Below are positions 52,910-63,547 of a DNA stretch of 64,000 nucleotides, in pieces. A program made the position numbers and the translations under genes. Position 1 is the first letter of the stretch, and every line of letters begins with the position of its first letter. Origin of the DNA: Caulochytrium protostelioides (lineage: Eukaryota > Chytridiomycota > Caulochytriomycetes > Caulochytriales > Caulochytriaceae); contig ML014212.1 in assembly GCA_003615045.1 (NCBI GenBank), forward strand, positions 1 to 64,000, written 5' to 3'. Under the pieces are notes generated by a model. The model was not told where the DNA came from. It was given only the letters and a program-made list of their open reading frames with translations, and searched no databases.

Positions 52910-54919
52910 GTGCATCTGCATCCCGTAACCTGGTACATCGCGCAGCCCACCTCTCCTGGCACGAGAAGGCGCGCCGCCGTCGCTGTCGCCTCCCGCAACC
53001 CCTTTGACCGGCCGTCCCCTTCCGGTTCTGCCGCGTCGCGCCCCGTGGTGACCGTTGGCATGCGGCAGCCGTTCTACGAGCGCCGGCTCGCGCCGGAGTC
53101 GATGTTCCTAGCGCCACACGCGTCCGCGAGCGCCATGAAGCGCGCCGCCGCGTCGTCGACATCACACGCGTCGGCATCGGCCGCCGCCATCGCCGCCGCC
53201 GCCGCCGCCGCGCCGACCGCCGCGCCGACTGCTGCGCGCGAGAACGCTCTCCACGACCTGCTGCAGACCCACCGCCGCCACCTGGCCCGCGCTCCGCGGC
53301 CAGGCGTGGCGGCCGCCGACTCCGAGACCGACAGCGGGTTCACGACGCCGCCGACCGCCGCGTTCCGGTTTCGCGCAGCGGCAGCGCACGACCGCCGCGC
53401 CCGCGTGGGCTCGCCGGGATCGACGACCTCGGGCGCCGCCGGCGCCGCGTCATCCGACGCCTTCGCGTCGGCGTCGTCGTCGGAGGAGGCGTCGCTCATG
53501 GCATCGACCGCGCCGTCGCCCCGCCGCTCCTCGCCACTGCCTCGCCGGCCAGCCTCCACGCGCCGCGCCGCGCCGCGACCATGGCTCAGCGACAGCGAGC
53601 GCAGCGTCGTGACGGACGGCGACTTTGACACCGATGACCGCGACGACCTCGATGGCGACGATGACGACGAGGACGACGAGGACGACGTCCACGCCGCCCT
53701 CCGACGGCTGCGGCAGCGGCGCCACGTGCCGCCGCCCGCGCGTCGCGCGGCCGCCACGGCCGGACGGCGCCTCGACGGCCGCGGCCGCCAGTCGAGCGAG
53801 CGAGAGGACCCGACGTACCGGCGGAGGACGCATGCGGCTCTGCAGGGCAGCGCCGCCCGTCTGCCCGCGTCGGCGTCGGACGCCGCGGCCTCATCGACCG
53901 AATCGGCGACATCTGCGTCGCTAGCGTTGCCGCACGCCCGTGGCCGTTGCGCGGACGCGTCGCGAGTCCGCAGCGCTCCCCGGCCCGCGTGGCCCGCCAC
54001 CACGTGGACCCCCGCCGCCGCGGCTCCACCGTCCCCGCCGCCCGCACCGCATGCGGCCCACCCTCGCCGCTACCCCCGCCCTCCCGCCGCCGCGGCTGCC
54101 GCGACGCGGCCGTCGGCCCGCCGGATGCCCTTCACGACGGCGTGGGCCGTCGACGCTCATGTCGAGGCGCTGGCCGCCGGCTTCTCGCTCGACGCGGCCG
54201 AACGACCCTACCACCCCGGGCGGGCCCCGGCTGCCGCTGCCCGCCGCCTCGCGCCGCGCCATCGGCCCGGGTCGGCGCCGCCCGTGGCCTCCGGCGCGCC
54301 TGCGGCCACGGCGCCCGCGGCGGCGGCGGCGGCGGCGGCGGCGGCTCCCACGACCACGCCGTCGGAGGGCGCCGCCAACCGCTTCCTGGCGGCGCAGCTG
54401 GACGCGCTGTTGTCGCGCGAGCGTTTGACGGGCCCCGGGCCGGCGTCGGTGTCGGCGTCGGCGCTGCAGACGGCGCAGCGCCGGGCGCGGACGGCCGAGG
54501 CGGCGCTGGCGGCGCTGCAGGCGCAGCTGGCGCAGGAGCGGGCGCAGAACCACGCGGCAATGGCGCGGCTCGCGACGCAGGTGCGCGCCGCGCAGGACGG
54601 CGCGGTTGAGACGGAGCTGGCGCTGCGCAAGCGGTATGAGAAGCAGATCCGGCGGCTGGAGGTCGATCTGTACCGGGAGCAGCTCGGCCGGGAGCGCCAC
54701 GAACGGGACGCGGCGTTGCTGCGCGGGCGGCTGGCCGAGGCCGAAGCGCGTCTCAACTCGGCTCTGCAGCGGCTCGGGCAGTCGGACGCCGTGCGCCATA
54801 CCGAGACGCGGTCGCAGTCAACGCGGCTCTTCCAGATGACCCATGAACGCATGGACCAGACGAAGGACTGCCTGGCCGCCATGATGGAGAAACTGAAGCT
54901 GAATCTCGCTCAGCCCTAG
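52910..54919 (+). CDS. Coiled-coil protein of unknown function
   Basis: The frame gives 669 residues; a start at 53060 (MRQPFYERRLAPES) looks more natural and would remove 50 residues of no clear character. The first two-thirds is Ala/Ser/Pro/Arg-rich with an acidic block near residues 235-265 (DDRDDLDGDDDDEDDEDD). From about residue 525 to the end is a continuous predicted coiled coil: AQRRARTAEAALAALQAQLA, ALRKRYEKQIRRLEVDLYRE, LAEAEARLNSALQRLGQ, ending with MTHERMDQTKDCLAAMMEKL. The regular heptads and ordered C-terminus indicate a real protein, possibly structural (cytoskeletal or spindle-pole type), but I cannot name a family. Confidence 0.6.
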   Translation: MHLHPVTWYIAQPTSPGTRRRAAVAVASRNPFDRPSPSGSAASRPVVTVGMRQPFYERRLAPESMFLAPHASASAMKRAAASSTSHASASAAAIAAAAAAAPTAAPTAARENALHDLLQTHRRHLARAPRPGVAAADSETDSGFTTPPTAAFRFRAAAAHDRRARVGSPGSTTSGAAGAASSDAFASASSSEEASLMASTAPSPRRSSPLPRRPASTRRAAPRPWLSDSERSVVTDGDFDTDDRDDLDGDDDDEDDEDDVHAALRRLRQRRHVPPPARRAAATAGRRLDGRGRQSSEREDPTYRRRTHAALQGSAARLPASASDAAASSTESATSASLALPHARGRCADASRVRSAPRPAWPATTWTPAAAAPPSPPPAPHAAHPRRYPRPPAAAAAATRPSARRMPFTTAWAVDAHVEALAAGFSLDAAERPYHPGRAPAAAARRLAPRHRPGSAPPVASGAPAATAPAAAAAAAAAAPTTTPSEGAANRFLAAQLDALLSRERLTGPGPASVSASALQTAQRRARTAEAALAALQAQLAQERAQNHAAMARLATQVRAAQDGAVETELALRKRYEKQIRRLEVDLYREQLGRERHERDAALLRGRLAEAEARLNSALQRLGQSDAVRHTETRSQSTRLFQMTHERMDQTKDCLAAMMEKLKLNLAQP

Positions 54920-55028
54920 CAGCATCAGGCGCTCGCTGCGTCGTCGTGGGAAGCGACGTCGCCGACCTGAGAGATATAGCGTTATGTATAATTTAGAGAG
55001 CGAGCTTCGCGAGCTTGGCGAGCCCAGC

Positions 55029-56232
55029 CTAGCGCAGATCCACCTTGCTCATGTGGAAGGCGAACCCCGGCGCGACCCACTCGCCGCAGGAGCACGCGAT
55101 GCCGGACCACGAGTAGTTGCCGAGCTTCGCGTGGCAGTGGGGGCATGCAACCTTGCCCTGGTGCTCGGCGCATGCCGCGTCTTCGAGCCACGCGGGGCAC
55201 TCGCCCACGAAGTAGGAGGCGCACTTGGCGACGTGCGACGGGTTCAGGATCACTTGTTTCGTGTTCTGCGCGGCGGCTGCGGCCGCCACGTGCGCCAGCC
55301 GGTCGGCCGCCGACGCGCCGAGCCCGCCAGGCCCCGCCGGCGCCGGCGCCAGAGCCTGCAGCGACGCGACCGTGTCGGCCGCCGACCCGAGCACGGCCGG
55401 GTCCGGGTGCGCCATCTCGGTGCTCTGCGCGATCGGCTTGCGGCAGGCCTTGCACAGCAGCGCGAACGGCTTCGCGGGCGACGCCGCGGCGGCGGCGGCA
55501 GCAGCAGAGGGCGCGACGGCGCCGCCAGGCCTGCCGCCGGCGTCGAGCTCGGCTTCGTAGCCGCGCAGCATGCGAACGAAACCGTCGTTCGGGCAGATCG
55601 GCCGCTGCGCCAGCACGTGGGCGCGGGCCTGCTCGTAGGACATGGCGTGGTAGGCCATCAGGTAGGCGAGGACGACGGCGGCGGAGCGCGAGACGCCGGC
55701 CTGGCAGTAGACGAGCACGTTACGGCCCTGGCCGGCGTGCGCATGGATGTAGTCGAGGGCGGCGGGCAGCAGCGAGCGGAGTTTCCCCGCCTCGGAGGGC
55801 AAATCGAGCACGGGCAGGAACCGGTGGTCCAGCGCATAGTCGAAGGGCGGCGCGCCGGCCCACCACGCCTCATCGTCAATCAAACTCAGGCAGTGGTGCA
55901 CGTTCAACTGTCGCAGCACACCGATCTTGGTCGCAATCACGGACCTGAAACAATCGATGGACTCACAGAGAATCATGCAGGATCATGTCATTGAAGTCGC
56001 GGAAGTAGAATGGAATCCGTCGGCGTGAGTCGGCGTGATGCAGCGATGCCGATCCTTGTAGTGGTGGCGTCCAGCAGCAGCGGCAGTGGGGCTCCGATGG
56101 CGTTCCCGCGGGCTCATGCACTTACCCGCTCATGTACAGATGCGGCAAGATCTGCGAGGCATTCAGGAGGTGTCCCATCCCCGCCTGGGCGGCTTGCGCG
56201 ACCTGCGCGGCCTGGGTGGCTTGGGCGGCCAT
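55029..56232 (-). CDS. YVH1: Dual-specificity phosphatase Yvh1/DUSP12, spliced
   Basis: In yeast Yvh1 releases Mrt4 from pre-60S ribosomes, through its zinc domain rather than its phosphatase activity. Exon 1 (56232-56126) encodes MAAQATQAAQ... then NASQILPHLYMSG; exon 2 (55944-55029) begins SVIATKIGVLRQLNVHH. The 181-base intron has GTAAGT and TTTCAG ends and the phases fit, giving 340 residues. The catalytic loop is VYCQAGVSRSAAVVLAYLM, with Cys and Arg intact and Tyr where most members have His. The C-terminal zinc domain is complete in outline: CASYFVGECPAW, then CPHCHAKLGNYSWSGIACSC, then GEWVAPGFAFHMSKVDL. Between them is an Ala-rich linker. Ala/Gln repeats before NASQILP are probably disordered. 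Confidence 0.9.
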
Positions 56233-57230
56233 GTCCGGATCAGACCTTGTCCCGTGGAATCAGAGAAGCTTTTTGGCGGAGCCAAACGTGGATCAGCACT
56301 CGTCGGCTCGGTGAGGGTGAAGAACGCAGAAGGGGTATCGTTGGTCTCGCTGTCGGGAGCGATGGTGATGTGCGGAAGAGCGAGGCAGCAGCGGCCGGGA
56401 TCAGCACGAGCCCTCAAGACCTTGGCGCGGTCGGAGTTTCGGTGGCGAACTGAATCTCCGCTCTTCCCTTTTTTTTTCTGTTCTTGGGGACGGGCCCCCG
56501 ACGCGCAGCACCGCTCGCGAGGTGGCCGACCTCGCAGACCGACCCGGCGGCTGCGGCCGCGGCCATCTCGCGCCGCCACCGTCGGCACCCGCGTCCACGC
56601 CATGCTCCGGCCGCTGCAGCTCGGCGCCGTCCAGCCTGGCGGCCACCAGACCCTCGTCCGCTGCAGCGTCGCACCGGTCCGGTCGCCCCGTCGGCGGCGC
56701 CTTGGGCGGATCCGTGGCGGAGCGACTGCGCCACGGGCGGGCCGTGCGTGCACCGCGCGCGGTGCTCGTTCATGAGAAGCAGCGCCAGCGGCGGCGGAGG
56801 CGGCGGACCAGCGCGGGCGCGGGGTGGGATCGGCAGATGTGCCGCCGGACGGCGGACTCCGGCTACTGGCTGATCACGTGCCGATACCACGGCCGATGCC
56901 GATGCCGATGCCGCCGCAGATGCCGCCGCGGATGCCGATGCCGATGCTGGTGTGGATGCTGATGCTGATGCTGATATTGATACTGATGCTGATGCCGTCG
57001 CCGATGTCGAGCCGCGCCGCGGTCCCTGTGCCGTCCGTGATCTTCCCCTTCCTACCAGCCCTCCCGCTTGACGCTTGACGCTTGACGCGGTCTCATGCCG
57101 GCGCTTGCCGCCCGCCTGTCGTTCCCGTCCGGCGTGCCATCATCACTGGTGACGCCTGAATCGGCCTGAATCGGCGGCCGCTGCCGCCGCCATCCTGTCT
57201 GTCACGGCCACGCGCGCCGCCGCCGCCGCC
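56233..57230. other. Spacer with GATGCC-type repeats, no gene seen
   Basis: It lies between the divergent Yvh1 gene and the disordered-protein gene and should hold both promoters. Hexamer and triplet repeats (GATGCC/GATGCT) occupy 56897-56998, and CTTGACG is tandemly repeated at 57066-57088. Confidence 0.45.
56897..56998. repeat. Degenerate GATGCC/GATGCT repeat
   Basis: About 100 bases of imperfect six-base units in non-coding DNA, of the same unit as the array inside the next gene at 58008-58070. Confidence 0.8.
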
Positions 57231-59807
57231 ATGTCGCCGAGTCCGCGGTGGCAGAGCATTCTGCCGGCCGGCGACCGTGGTGCCGCAGCGCTCTCGCCCG
57301 CTGCCGAGCCGCGCGTGCCGACTAACGCGCGTCCGGTTTTCACGGCGCGCGGCGACCGTCCCTCCCTCGCGGCGACGCCACAGAGGCTGCCGAAACAGCC
57401 GCGCATTCAGCCCGATGGCGCGGTCGCGGGCCTCGCATCACACGATGCGGCTGGTGTTCCGTGGGCGCCTGCGCCGGTGTTCGAGCTGAGCGCGGACCCT
57501 GCGGACGCCGACTGGGAGGACCTCACGGTCACGGTGATGGCGGTCCGCCCGCCCGCGAACGGCGTCTGGGGCGGCGTGCCCGTCAAGCGGGAGCCCGCAT
57601 CGCCGTCGCCGCGATCGCCGTCGCCGGTGTCACCGACAGAGGCATCCCGACCCTCCGGGCTCACTGACCGGTCGGTCTCGGTGCCCTCGCCTCGCGACCC
57701 GCCGTCGCCCGCCGCCGTGGCCGTGGTCGTGAAAGTGGAGCGGCCCTCGCCCGCACGTGAGGCGGGCCACGCACCAGCCATGCCGAGCCTCAATGGCGCC
57801 ACGACCGCCCTGCGCACGTTGAGCGATGATCCAGCGATAAGCATGGATCTAGAACAGGATCAGGAGCAGCCGATGGAGACGGATCTTGACGGCCATGTGA
57901 GCTCTCAGCCACCAGCCGGTCGGCATGCGACCGCTCGCCATGAAGATCGCGAAAGCAATGGCATAGCCGAGGCAAGGGAGGTTCTGGGGACCCCGGCCAC
58001 GGTTAATGCTGATGCCGATGCCGATGCCGATGCCGATGCCGATGCCGATGCCGATGCTGATGCCGATGCCGAGATCCCATCGGAATCCACGCCGAGTCCT
58101 CTTGATGGATCATCTTCTTTGCAATCACAGCCCGTCCCGGGGTACCCGGTGCCGCCGGGTCTCGATTCCAGGGTCTCCAGCGATGCGGGGATCCATGTCG
58201 ACTACCACCTGGGCACCAGACGGTCAATAGATGCTACGGGCGCCGCCGCGACCCGGCCGGAGGCGGCTCCCGCGGCGGCCACCACCCGCGGCATGCGGCA
58301 CTCACGCACCCCGTCGCTCGAGACCACTTCCTATACGCCCACCACGTCGCCGCCGCCGCCGCTGTCGCGATCACAGCCGCTCTCATCCGCCGCCGCCGCC
58401 GCCGCCGCCGAAACGACCGTGGTGACGACGACGGCAGCAGCAGCCGTGTTGACGTCGACGACAGCCGCGGTGGCGGTGATGACGACGGCAACGGCAACGG
58501 CGGCGATCGCGACAGCACACTCAGCGACCGCCTTCGCAGCGCCACACGATGCGGCGTCCGACGCGGCAGCAGCAACGCCCATGGCCACGGGCACACCTGG
58601 CGCAACGATCAACGCTGCGGCGATGGACGCCGTCATGTCGCGCCAGGGCGCCGCCTCGGACACCGGGCACCCGAGGGTCGGCGGGCTTGCTGTTGCCAGC
58701 ACGCCGGAACGTCGCGATCCGGGCGTCCGGCCGGCCTTGACCACGAGAGCAGTGCTCGCTGCTGCGCCTCCTGGCGCACCGTCGGCGCCCGCGGCCCTCG
58801 CTTCGGCAGCAACGCGGACGGCGGCCACGATGCACGCTGCAGTGGCAAGGACGACGACGACGACGACGACCTCAGCTTTTCATTCTTCTTTATCGCCGAC
58901 GCCGCCACCAATTTCCCCACCTCCGCCGCACGGTCTCAGCGTGGCGCTGGGTGTCGCTTCGGCCCCCTCCGTCCCGGCCACGGCTGCGACCGCTGGGGAC
59001 TCTGACTTGTCGCTTCCGTCGACGCCGCCGCGGCCGCCCCGCGAGACGTCGTTTGCGGACGCTGACGTGGTTTTGACGCACGCCGACGCGCGCCCAGCGA
59101 CGCCGACCACGCCGTCCCAAGGCGCGGGCCGGCGCGGCCACGCGCCGCTCTCGGGTCCAGCGCGAGCGACCACGCCGACGCATCGCCGTCCGGTAGCCAC
59201 CCAGCCGTCCGCGGCGTCGACGTCGTGGCACGCGATGGCGCAAGAAGTCACGTTTGCCGCGGCGTCCGCGAGCCCGTCGACGCTCACGCTGGGCCGCGGG
59301 CGGGCGCTCCCCGGGCCCGGCACCGTCGCGTTCGGCAGCTCGAGCGCGAACGGCCGCGCCCCGCTGCCCCCGCCGCCGGCGCCCGTCGTCCCGCATGCGC
59401 CGGGACTGACCAAGCCCGGCCTGACGACCGCCGCGCGTCTCGCGTCTGCCTCCAAGCGGTCGTCGTCGTCGTCGTCTCTGGCCGCGGTCGCGACGGCGGC
59501 GCCGCCTCTCTCGTTGCCCTCGCTGGCGCGGGTGAAGCGGCCTGCGCCGGCAGCAGGGCCGTCGCCGGCGGCATCGTTATCGCCCGCGCGATCGCCCGCG
59601 CCGGCGGCACCGGCGGGCCTGCCACCGTCCGTCGGCGAGGCTGGCGCCGAAACCGTGGCGGCGTCCGCCTCGCGCGACATCCGGCTCCCGAAACGCGCCA
59701 AGCGGTCCCACCCGTCCCACCGTGCGAAAAACCGGTCCGCGGCGTCAATAAGCCGCGGTGGTGTGATGCGTGAGTCGCGCGGAACGCGTTCGGCGGATGG
59801 ATCCTAG
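57231..59807 (+). CDS. Large disordered protein, probably nuclear
   Basis: 858 codons without a stop, rich in Ala, Ser, Pro and Thr. A few stretches look less random: PVFELSADPADADWEDLTVT near residue 85-105 with VKREP after it, VVVKVERPSP near 165, and a basic C-terminus with RLPKRAKRSHPSHRAKNRS, a good nuclear localisation signal. An Asp-Ala dipeptide run is encoded by the GATGCC array. VKREP and VKVERP fit the SUMO-acceptor pattern (hydrophobic-Lys-x-Glu), which is often found in transcription regulators. No folded domain is recognised. Because it is low-complexity in a GC-rich genome, I hold it as probable rather than certain. Confidence 0.45.
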   Translation: MSPSPRWQSILPAGDRGAAALSPAAEPRVPTNARPVFTARGDRPSLAATPQRLPKQPRIQPDGAVAGLASHDAAGVPWAPAPVFELSADPADADWEDLTVTVMAVRPPANGVWGGVPVKREPASPSPRSPSPVSPTEASRPSGLTDRSVSVPSPRDPPSPAAVAVVVKVERPSPAREAGHAPAMPSLNGATTALRTLSDDPAISMDLEQDQEQPMETDLDGHVSSQPPAGRHATARHEDRESNGIAEAREVLGTPATVNADADADADADADADADADADAEIPSESTPSPLDGSSSLQSQPVPGYPVPPGLDSRVSSDAGIHVDYHLGTRRSIDATGAAATRPEAAPAAATTRGMRHSRTPSLETTSYTPTTSPPPPLSRSQPLSSAAAAAAAETTVVTTTAAAAVLTSTTAAVAVMTTATATAAIATAHSATAFAAPHDAASDAAAATPMATGTPGATINAAAMDAVMSRQGAASDTGHPRVGGLAVASTPERRDPGVRPALTTRAVLAAAPPGAPSAPAALASAATRTAATMHAAVARTTTTTTTSAFHSSLSPTPPPISPPPPHGLSVALGVASAPSVPATAATAGDSDLSLPSTPPRPPRETSFADADVVLTHADARPATPTTPSQGAGRRGHAPLSGPARATTPTHRRPVATQPSAASTSWHAMAQEVTFAAASASPSTLTLGRGRALPGPGTVAFGSSSANGRAPLPPPPAPVVPHAPGLTKPGLTTAARLASASKRSSSSSSLAAVATAAPPLSLPSLARVKRPAPAAGPSPAASLSPARSPAPAAPAGLPPSVGEAGAETVAASASRDIRLPKRAKRSHPSHRAKNRSAASISRGGVMRESRGTRSADGS
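58008..58070 (+). repeat. (GATGCC)n array coding Asp-Ala repeats
   Basis: About ten hexamers with occasional GATGCT. It lies in frame in the disordered protein and gives a run of ten Asp-Ala pairs. Length change here would not shift the frame. Confidence 0.9.
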
Positions 59808-59904
59808 GGATCAATGTATATAGTGATAGAGAAAAAAGACGCCTGTGCATGCCACAACACCAAGCGAGGCGTGGTGGAATCCGAGCATCCGTTGAGACGA
59901 CCGT

Positions 59905-60546
59905 TTAGGGCAGGGTGACCTCCTTGAGCAAGGCGCGCGCATTCGTGAGCTCGACGATGGAGCCCTCCTCGCCCGCGGCGGCGGCGGCGGCCGCCGGGTT
60001 GGCTTGCTCGAACGTGGCGACGGCGTCGGTGAGGTCGTGGTATGCCGCGTGGAGGCGCTTCTTGCAGTCCGGGATCATGATCTCGGTCTCGCCGAGCACT
60101 TCCTTCTGCTTGTTGACGTCGTGGATATCCACACCGTTCGCGATCAGCTTCTCCACGTGCGCTTGCTGTTTCGTCAGCTCCTGGCCGTAGCCGGCCAGCT
60201 CCTTCGATGTCCTGTCTCGCATCGAAGTCCGCCGGGGAACCCCATCCCATCGGATCCCCATGCATCATCAGCCAAACCATCATGCCGCGGGAAACGTCTG
60301 TAGGGTGAGTCGAGTGTGATTAGAGCGAACACGAGTCATCCTCCCATCGGGCGTCGGCCATCAGCCATCGGCGACGCGAGACCTGCCTGAGCGGACAGCG
60401 ATCGACAGCGAGAGGATCGGGGGCGACGGGGACGGCGGAGGGGACCAACCAGCCCGTCTGCCCGCCCGCATCATGATCGTGGCCTAAAACGGTCAACGTT
60501 ACCGCGACAGGACACCGGTCTTAATACGAAGCGTGCGAACGTCCAT
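59905..60546 (-). CDS. TBCA: Tubulin-binding cofactor A, spliced
   Basis: TBCA (yeast Rbl2) binds free beta-tubulin and passes it along the tubulin-folding pathway. Exon 1 (60546-60503) encodes MDVRTLRIKTGVLS, matching the conserved N-terminus (RQIKIKTGVVKRL). Exon 2 (60211-59905) encodes TSKELAGYGQELTKQQ, DVNKQKEVLGETEIMIPDCK and KRLHAAYHDLTDAV, the three-helix bundle of the family. The intron is 291 bases, GTAACG...CAG, and the phases join to give 116 residues, the normal size. A run of seven Ala near the C-terminus is a local addition. Confidence 0.9.
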
Positions 60547-61706
60547 CCTGGCAACGAGAAAACAGCGGGATCAATGAAACAAAAAAAATGCGGAAAAGCA
60601 AGGGCAACCAAGGAGACAGAGCACCAATCTCAGAGCTGCGTTGGGTGGCACGACTTCGGCCAACGAAGAACCGTGGATCGCCAGCGTCACAGCGCGAGAT
60701 CAGGAGACCATGCTTTGGGATCGTGCACGCATGTCTCCCGCTGCCCGTGTTCCGATAGCATGGCTCAAATGGCGTTTCACGCTCGGGCAGGGACGGCCGG
60801 CCGCGTGCTGGCCGCCTGCAGCAACCGCGTCGGCGGCTTGCGGCGAGGGACCGATGGATCCGCATGCGCCAGGCCGCTGAGCCCTGCGCCGACCGGGCCG
60901 GCCCAGGGCCCCCACGGGACCCTCGGCGGGAGCGGCGGCGGCCTGGGCGATGGCGCAGCAGCACACCTCGCCCGCGACGCCTGAGGCGGTCGCCGCCGCC
61001 GCCGCCGGGCCGAGGGCCATCGCCACGATGCGCACGCGGCCGCCATCCCGTCCTCGGCTCGCGACGCTGCGACGCGGAGGTACACTCAGCTTCATACGTG
61101 AGGATCCTCCGGCACCCGGCACCCGGCATCCGGCACTCGGAGGACCGCGTCCTGCGCCGTCTGTCGGCGCGCCAGACGCCGGCCGCTGCCAACGCCGCAT
61201 GATCGACCCACCCGGACGCGCTCCGCCGCAACCTCGTTCCCCGTATCGCATGTCGCAGGTCGCTTTTTGCTGTCGCTGACGTTTTTAATTGCTTTTCACG
61301 GTAACGCTGCTGATTCCCATCCGGTCCCGCACCGGCTTCCGCCCGCCCAGGCCATGCGGGAACCCGCGCTCGCCGCGGTATGCTTCAGGGCTCGAGCCCC
61401 CCCTGAGCCGCGACGGCGAGCAGCGACGGTGACGCTGTCGCGTCGCGAGTGAGCCCACCGCGGCATCCTTGCGGGCATTGCTGCTGGTCGGCCATCGCAT
61501 CGCATGGTAGGCTGGCGGCCGATCGTCCGAGGACACTCTGACGCTGAAACACCTCGGAGACTCACCCTCAATCATGTTGAACGTGCTGGATTCCTTGGGA
61601 TTCATGGACGCGATGACGGCGATTCCATCCGTGGCATTGGGTGTGATATGTCATGATGTGGACATGGACGTGCTGCAGCTTTCGATCATTGCAGTAACCA
61701 CACACC
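60547..61706. other. Intergenic between divergent TBCA and NTF2
   Basis: About 1.2 kb with no gene supported. It holds both promoters. A short GGCACCC-type tandem repeat is at about 61113-61138. Confidence 0.45.
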
Positions 61707-62474
61707 ATGGCCGACCACAACGGCATCGCCAAGCAGTTCGTCGACTACTACTATCAGACGTTCGACTCGAACCGCAACGCGCTTGGCGCGCTGTACAAGG
61801 ATGTATCGATGCTGACGTTCGAGGGCCAGCCCTTCCAGGGCGTCCAGGCCATCTCGGAGAAGCTCGTCTCGCTGCCGTTCTCCCGTGTGCAGCACAAGGT
61901 CAGCACCATTGATGCGCAGCCCTCGAACCCGCAGGTGGCCGGCGCCATGTCCGTCCTCGTCACCGGTGCTTTGCTCGTCGACGACGAGCAGCGCCCCATG
62001 AACTTCACCCAGTCATTCCAGCTCATCCCGGATGGCTCGACCTACTTTGTCTACAACGGTATGTGTTTATTTTGGCCCAAAGAAAAAACGCCATTGTCAC
62101 GCCGTGTTTTCTTTCTCGGTGGACCGGCAATAGCATACGGCTTGCCGGCGAGATGCCGAGATATACGTCTCTCTTTATCGAGGCCATCCACTCACCCTTT
62201 TCATGTCTCTCTTTGCGCCTGCTCGCAATGCCGGCGGATTATTCTGATGGGCACGCTTCCCTTGCTTTCGTTCTCCAGACGTCTTCCGTCTTAACCGTAA
62301 GTCACACACTCGCCCTCTTGAGGGTCGCGGCCCTCCCCACCCGAGTCGGTCGTGACGCAAGCACGCTAATTCATGGTCCCCTTTCTCATCGCATAGACTC
62401 ACCTTTTCTTGCTTCGCTGCTTGATCTCGGGACATCGCGTTCTCCTCTTGATGCCCCCACCCCCAGTCGGCTAA
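61707..62474 (+). CDS. NTF2: Nuclear transport factor 2, three coding exons
   Basis: NTF2 carries Ran-GDP into the nucleus and binds FG nucleoporins. Exon 1 (61707-62058) starts in CACACCATGG and encodes IAKQFVDYYYQTFDSNRNAL, LYKDVSMLTFEGQPFQG, and ends PDGSTYFVYN. Exon 2 (62279-62296) is only 18 bases and gives DVFRLN; exon 3 needs only 8 coding bases (62467-62474) to add LG and the stop. The family ends with (F/Y)NDIFRLN(Y/x)G, so the joined ending NDVFRLNLG fits. Introns are 220 bases (GTATGT...CAG) and 170 bases (GTAAGT...CAG). The total is 125 residues, the same as yeast Ntf2. Exons 1 and 2 are secure; exon 3 rests on phase and length. Confidence 0.9.
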
Positions 62475-63547
62475 AACATAGGCTTTGCCGGAAGAGTCCT
62501 CGCGCTCGGGTGGCCAGGACGATGGCAGGGGGTCCTGCCTTTCCCTCCGAGCTACCCGGACCCGGCTCAGCGCCCATCCGTATACGTTATCCAATATATC
62601 AACAGAGTCAGCTGCGTTAACACGATGGGGTGCATGCATGAGTCACAGCCGCCGCAGCCGCAACGACGCATGTGGGTCTTGATGATCGCGCTTGCCGCCG
62701 CCCACGCCCTGCCCTGTGAGACGGCGCCCCAGCCGCGCTGCTTGGTGCTCGCCGCCTGGCGACCCCGCCAGCCACCGCCAGCCGCGGCCGGCCATAGCGG
62801 TGGCCGGCACCCGCGGCGGGCGGAGCTACGGTCCCGTCCCGCGGCGCCAAGGGAAGCACGCCTGCGCCCGTGCTGCTCCGAGCCCCTGGGACCCCTGGGA
62901 GGCGGTCTGGGCCACGGCCGCGGCGGCTATCGCTCACGTCGGGCCAACGCGACAGGCGCCGTGAATGCGTTCCGTCGACGTCCGACGTCGCCTGGCGTGA
63001 CGACGCGGCCTGGCACTGCCGGGCGGCCGAGCATACCCCGCCAGCCGGGCCAGCAAGCGGTGAGGCGCCAGGCTTCGACGGTGGCGGCAGCAGACCACAA
63101 CCCTCCGCGTCCGACGCCGGGGAACAGCAAGGAGAGGCCGGGCGAGGCCGGGCGAGGCGGGGCGAGGCGGGGCAGGACCCGACCGGACCGGACCCGATGA
63201 AGTCCGCTCGCGCCCTGCACCGCTTCGCCACCCACGCTTCTCGGACGACTCTCACGTTGGACCGACACGTTGTCGCCATCGCGTTTTCGCCGATTCAGTA
63301 GCATGAGCGTCATCGCAGAAACATTGATTGTGCAGTATCCCTCGTGCTGACCCTGGCTCCCGGCGCATCGTTCCTGGCTTGTGGGGTGTTGCCGCATCGC
63401 TTCGTGCCTTCTATCGAGCCTTTTCACGGCTTTCTCCGACCGCGCTTTTATCGCTACTACACCCGGTAGCATTGTCGCTGCATCCGGTACCATCGCTGCC
63501 ACACACACCCCCGCTTATCTTTATTCACCGGACGACGGCTCGCCAGG
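62475..63547. other. Intergenic between NTF2 and TIM17
   Basis: About 1.1 kb with no supported gene. It contains a GAGGCCGGGC/GAGGCGGGGC repeat at 63134-63173 and C/T-rich sequence with several ACCC blocks before the TIM17 start. Confidence 0.45.
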
